IMG/VR virus record: IMGVR_UViG_3300009537_000064
Location: 1-39,129 of that record
Strand: one strand, 5' to 3'
Length of the DNA: 39,129 nt
Source: a virus
The notes below the pieces were generated by a model. That model worked only from the letters and a program-made list of their open reading frames with translations, did no database searches and was not told the DNA's origin. Below, piece after piece: positions 38,543 through 39,129 of this stretch (position 1 is its first letter; each line of letters begins with the position of its first letter). A program made the position numbers and the translations under genes.

Positions 38543-39129
38543 ATGGCGAATCTAATACGCATCAAGCGTAGTGCGGTACCAAACAAACTCCCCCTTATAG
38601 CGGATGTGGACTTAGGCGAGCTTGCCATCAATACCTATGATGGTAAGTTGTTCCTTAAGAGGACGCAAGGAGTTGTCTCAGAAATAGTGCAAATCGGCGC
38701 CCAAGGAGAACTGGGCTACACGGGCTCCCAAGGTGAAATCGGCTACACTGGTTCAATCGGGTACACTGGCTCACAGGGCGTCATTGGGTATACAGGTTCT
38801 CAAGGTGAAATCGGCTACACTGGTTCAATCGGGTACACTGGCTCACAGGGCGTCATTGGGTACACTGGTTCCCAAGGTGAAATCGGCTACACTGGTTCAA
38901 TCGGGTACACTGGCTCACAGGGCGTCATTGGGTACACTGGCTCACAGGGCGTCATTGGGTACACTGGCTCACAGGGCATCATTGGTTACACTGGTTCAAT
39001 CGGGTACACTGGTTCCCAGGGCGTCATTGGTTACACTGGCTCACTGGGCGTCATTGGTTACACTGGTTCAATCGGGTACGCTGGCTCACAGGGCGTCATT
39101 GGTTACACTGGTTCAATCGGGTACACTGG
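38543..39129 (+). CDS. Collagen-like tail-fibre protein, N-terminal part
   Basis: The frame is open from ATG 38543 to the window end (195 codons seen). The first 55 residues resemble phage fibre-attachment N-termini (IRIKRSAVPNKLPLIADVDL, GELAINTYDGKLFLKR). From about residue 56 it consists of Gly-X-Y triplets without proline: GYT GSQ GEI/GVI GYT GSI. Three near-identical 72-bp units (24 residues) begin at 38732, 38804 and 38876, then shorter 8- and 16-residue units. The triplet motif matches the run in the fibre at 33642. The C-terminal receptor-binding part lies outside the window. Binding target unknown. Confidence 0.85.
   Translation, partial: MANLIRIKRSAVPNKLPLIADVDLGELAINTYDGKLFLKRTQGVVSEIVQIGAQGELGYTGSQGEIGYTGSIGYTGSQGVIGYTGSQGEIGYTGSIGYTGSQGVIGYTGSQGEIGYTGSIGYTGSQGVIGYTGSQGVIGYTGSQGIIGYTGSIGYTGSQGVIGYTGSLGVIGYTGSIGYAGSQGVIGYTGSIGYT
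38732..38947 (+). repeat. 72-bp tandem repeats in the fibre gene
   Basis: Three near-identical 72-bp copies at 38732-38803, 38804-38875 and 38876-38947, each coding for 24 residues of Gly-X-Y triplets. Further related 24-bp and 48-bp units continue to the window end. Differences are mostly synonymous, which suggests recombination-driven expansion. Confidence 0.85.

Noticed and set aside
38690-39129. CRISPR-like array
   Set aside because: The repeats are contiguous, in frame and encode Gly-X-Y triplets; there are no unique spacers.

Overview
This window looks like part of a T4-type contractile-tailed phage (myovirus) genome. The evidence is a nearly continuous T4-like baseplate cluster (homologues of gp48, gp53, a gp27-type hub, gp5, gp25, gp6 and gp8, plus a gp26/gp51-type locus), a gp4-type head-completion nuclease, and a T4-type replication and late-transcription cluster (gp33, gp59, gp32, DNA ligase, PhoH-like ATPase). 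The collagen-like Gly-Tyr-Thr/Gly-Ser-Gln fibre repeats, the DUF4815 giant structural protein and the cysteine-free gp32 resemble aquatic T4-like phages such as those of cyanobacteria and marine or freshwater bacteria. The host cannot be read from the sequence; a Gram-negative host is only an inference.

Layout. 1-2160 is a GC-richer accessory strip of very small genes with internal duplications, a paralogous pair, a small zinc-finger protein and a 45-bp tandem repeat. 2160-4551 holds a zinc-ribbon protein and a large protein of unknown function. 4558-9817 is a plus-strand run of metabolic and replication genes: QueD, a DUF2061 membrane protein, small proteins, a methyltransferase-like protein, DNA ligase, an FmdB-type zinc ribbon, PhoH and a PD-(D/E)XK nuclease. 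9820-10089 contains a circularly permuted tmRNA gene with its own terminator. 10113-12745 holds a SleB-type hydrolase, gp33, gp59, a small ORF and gp32. 12798-17147 is a minus-strand block: tape-measure candidate, gp26 with a downstream domain joined by a predicted -1 frameshift, a gp54/gp19-like protein, an unknown conserved protein and gp4. 17207-35711 is the plus-strand baseplate and fibre operon. 35708-38395 is a minus-strand three-domain glycosyltransferase. 38543 to the end is a collagen-like fibre gene running off the window.

Regulation. Two promoter classes are visible. One is a sigma70-type consensus (TTGACA, exactly 17 bp, TATATT or a close variant), found nine times and often preceded by GGGC; in three cases the stop codon of the upstream gene lies inside the -35 box. 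The other is a T4-late-type TATAAATA (or NATAAATA) box in front of structural genes and, notably, just upstream of the tmRNA. The gp33 coactivator encoded here fits T4-type late transcription.

The most unusual items are the phage-borne permuted tmRNA with a tag ending in ALAA, the predicted T_TTT_TTC frameshift joining gp26 to a gp51-like extension ahead of the tape-measure candidate, the gp5 spike carrying a C-terminal CHAP-like domain, and the triple glycosyltransferase inserted between tail-fibre genes under an early-type promoter.
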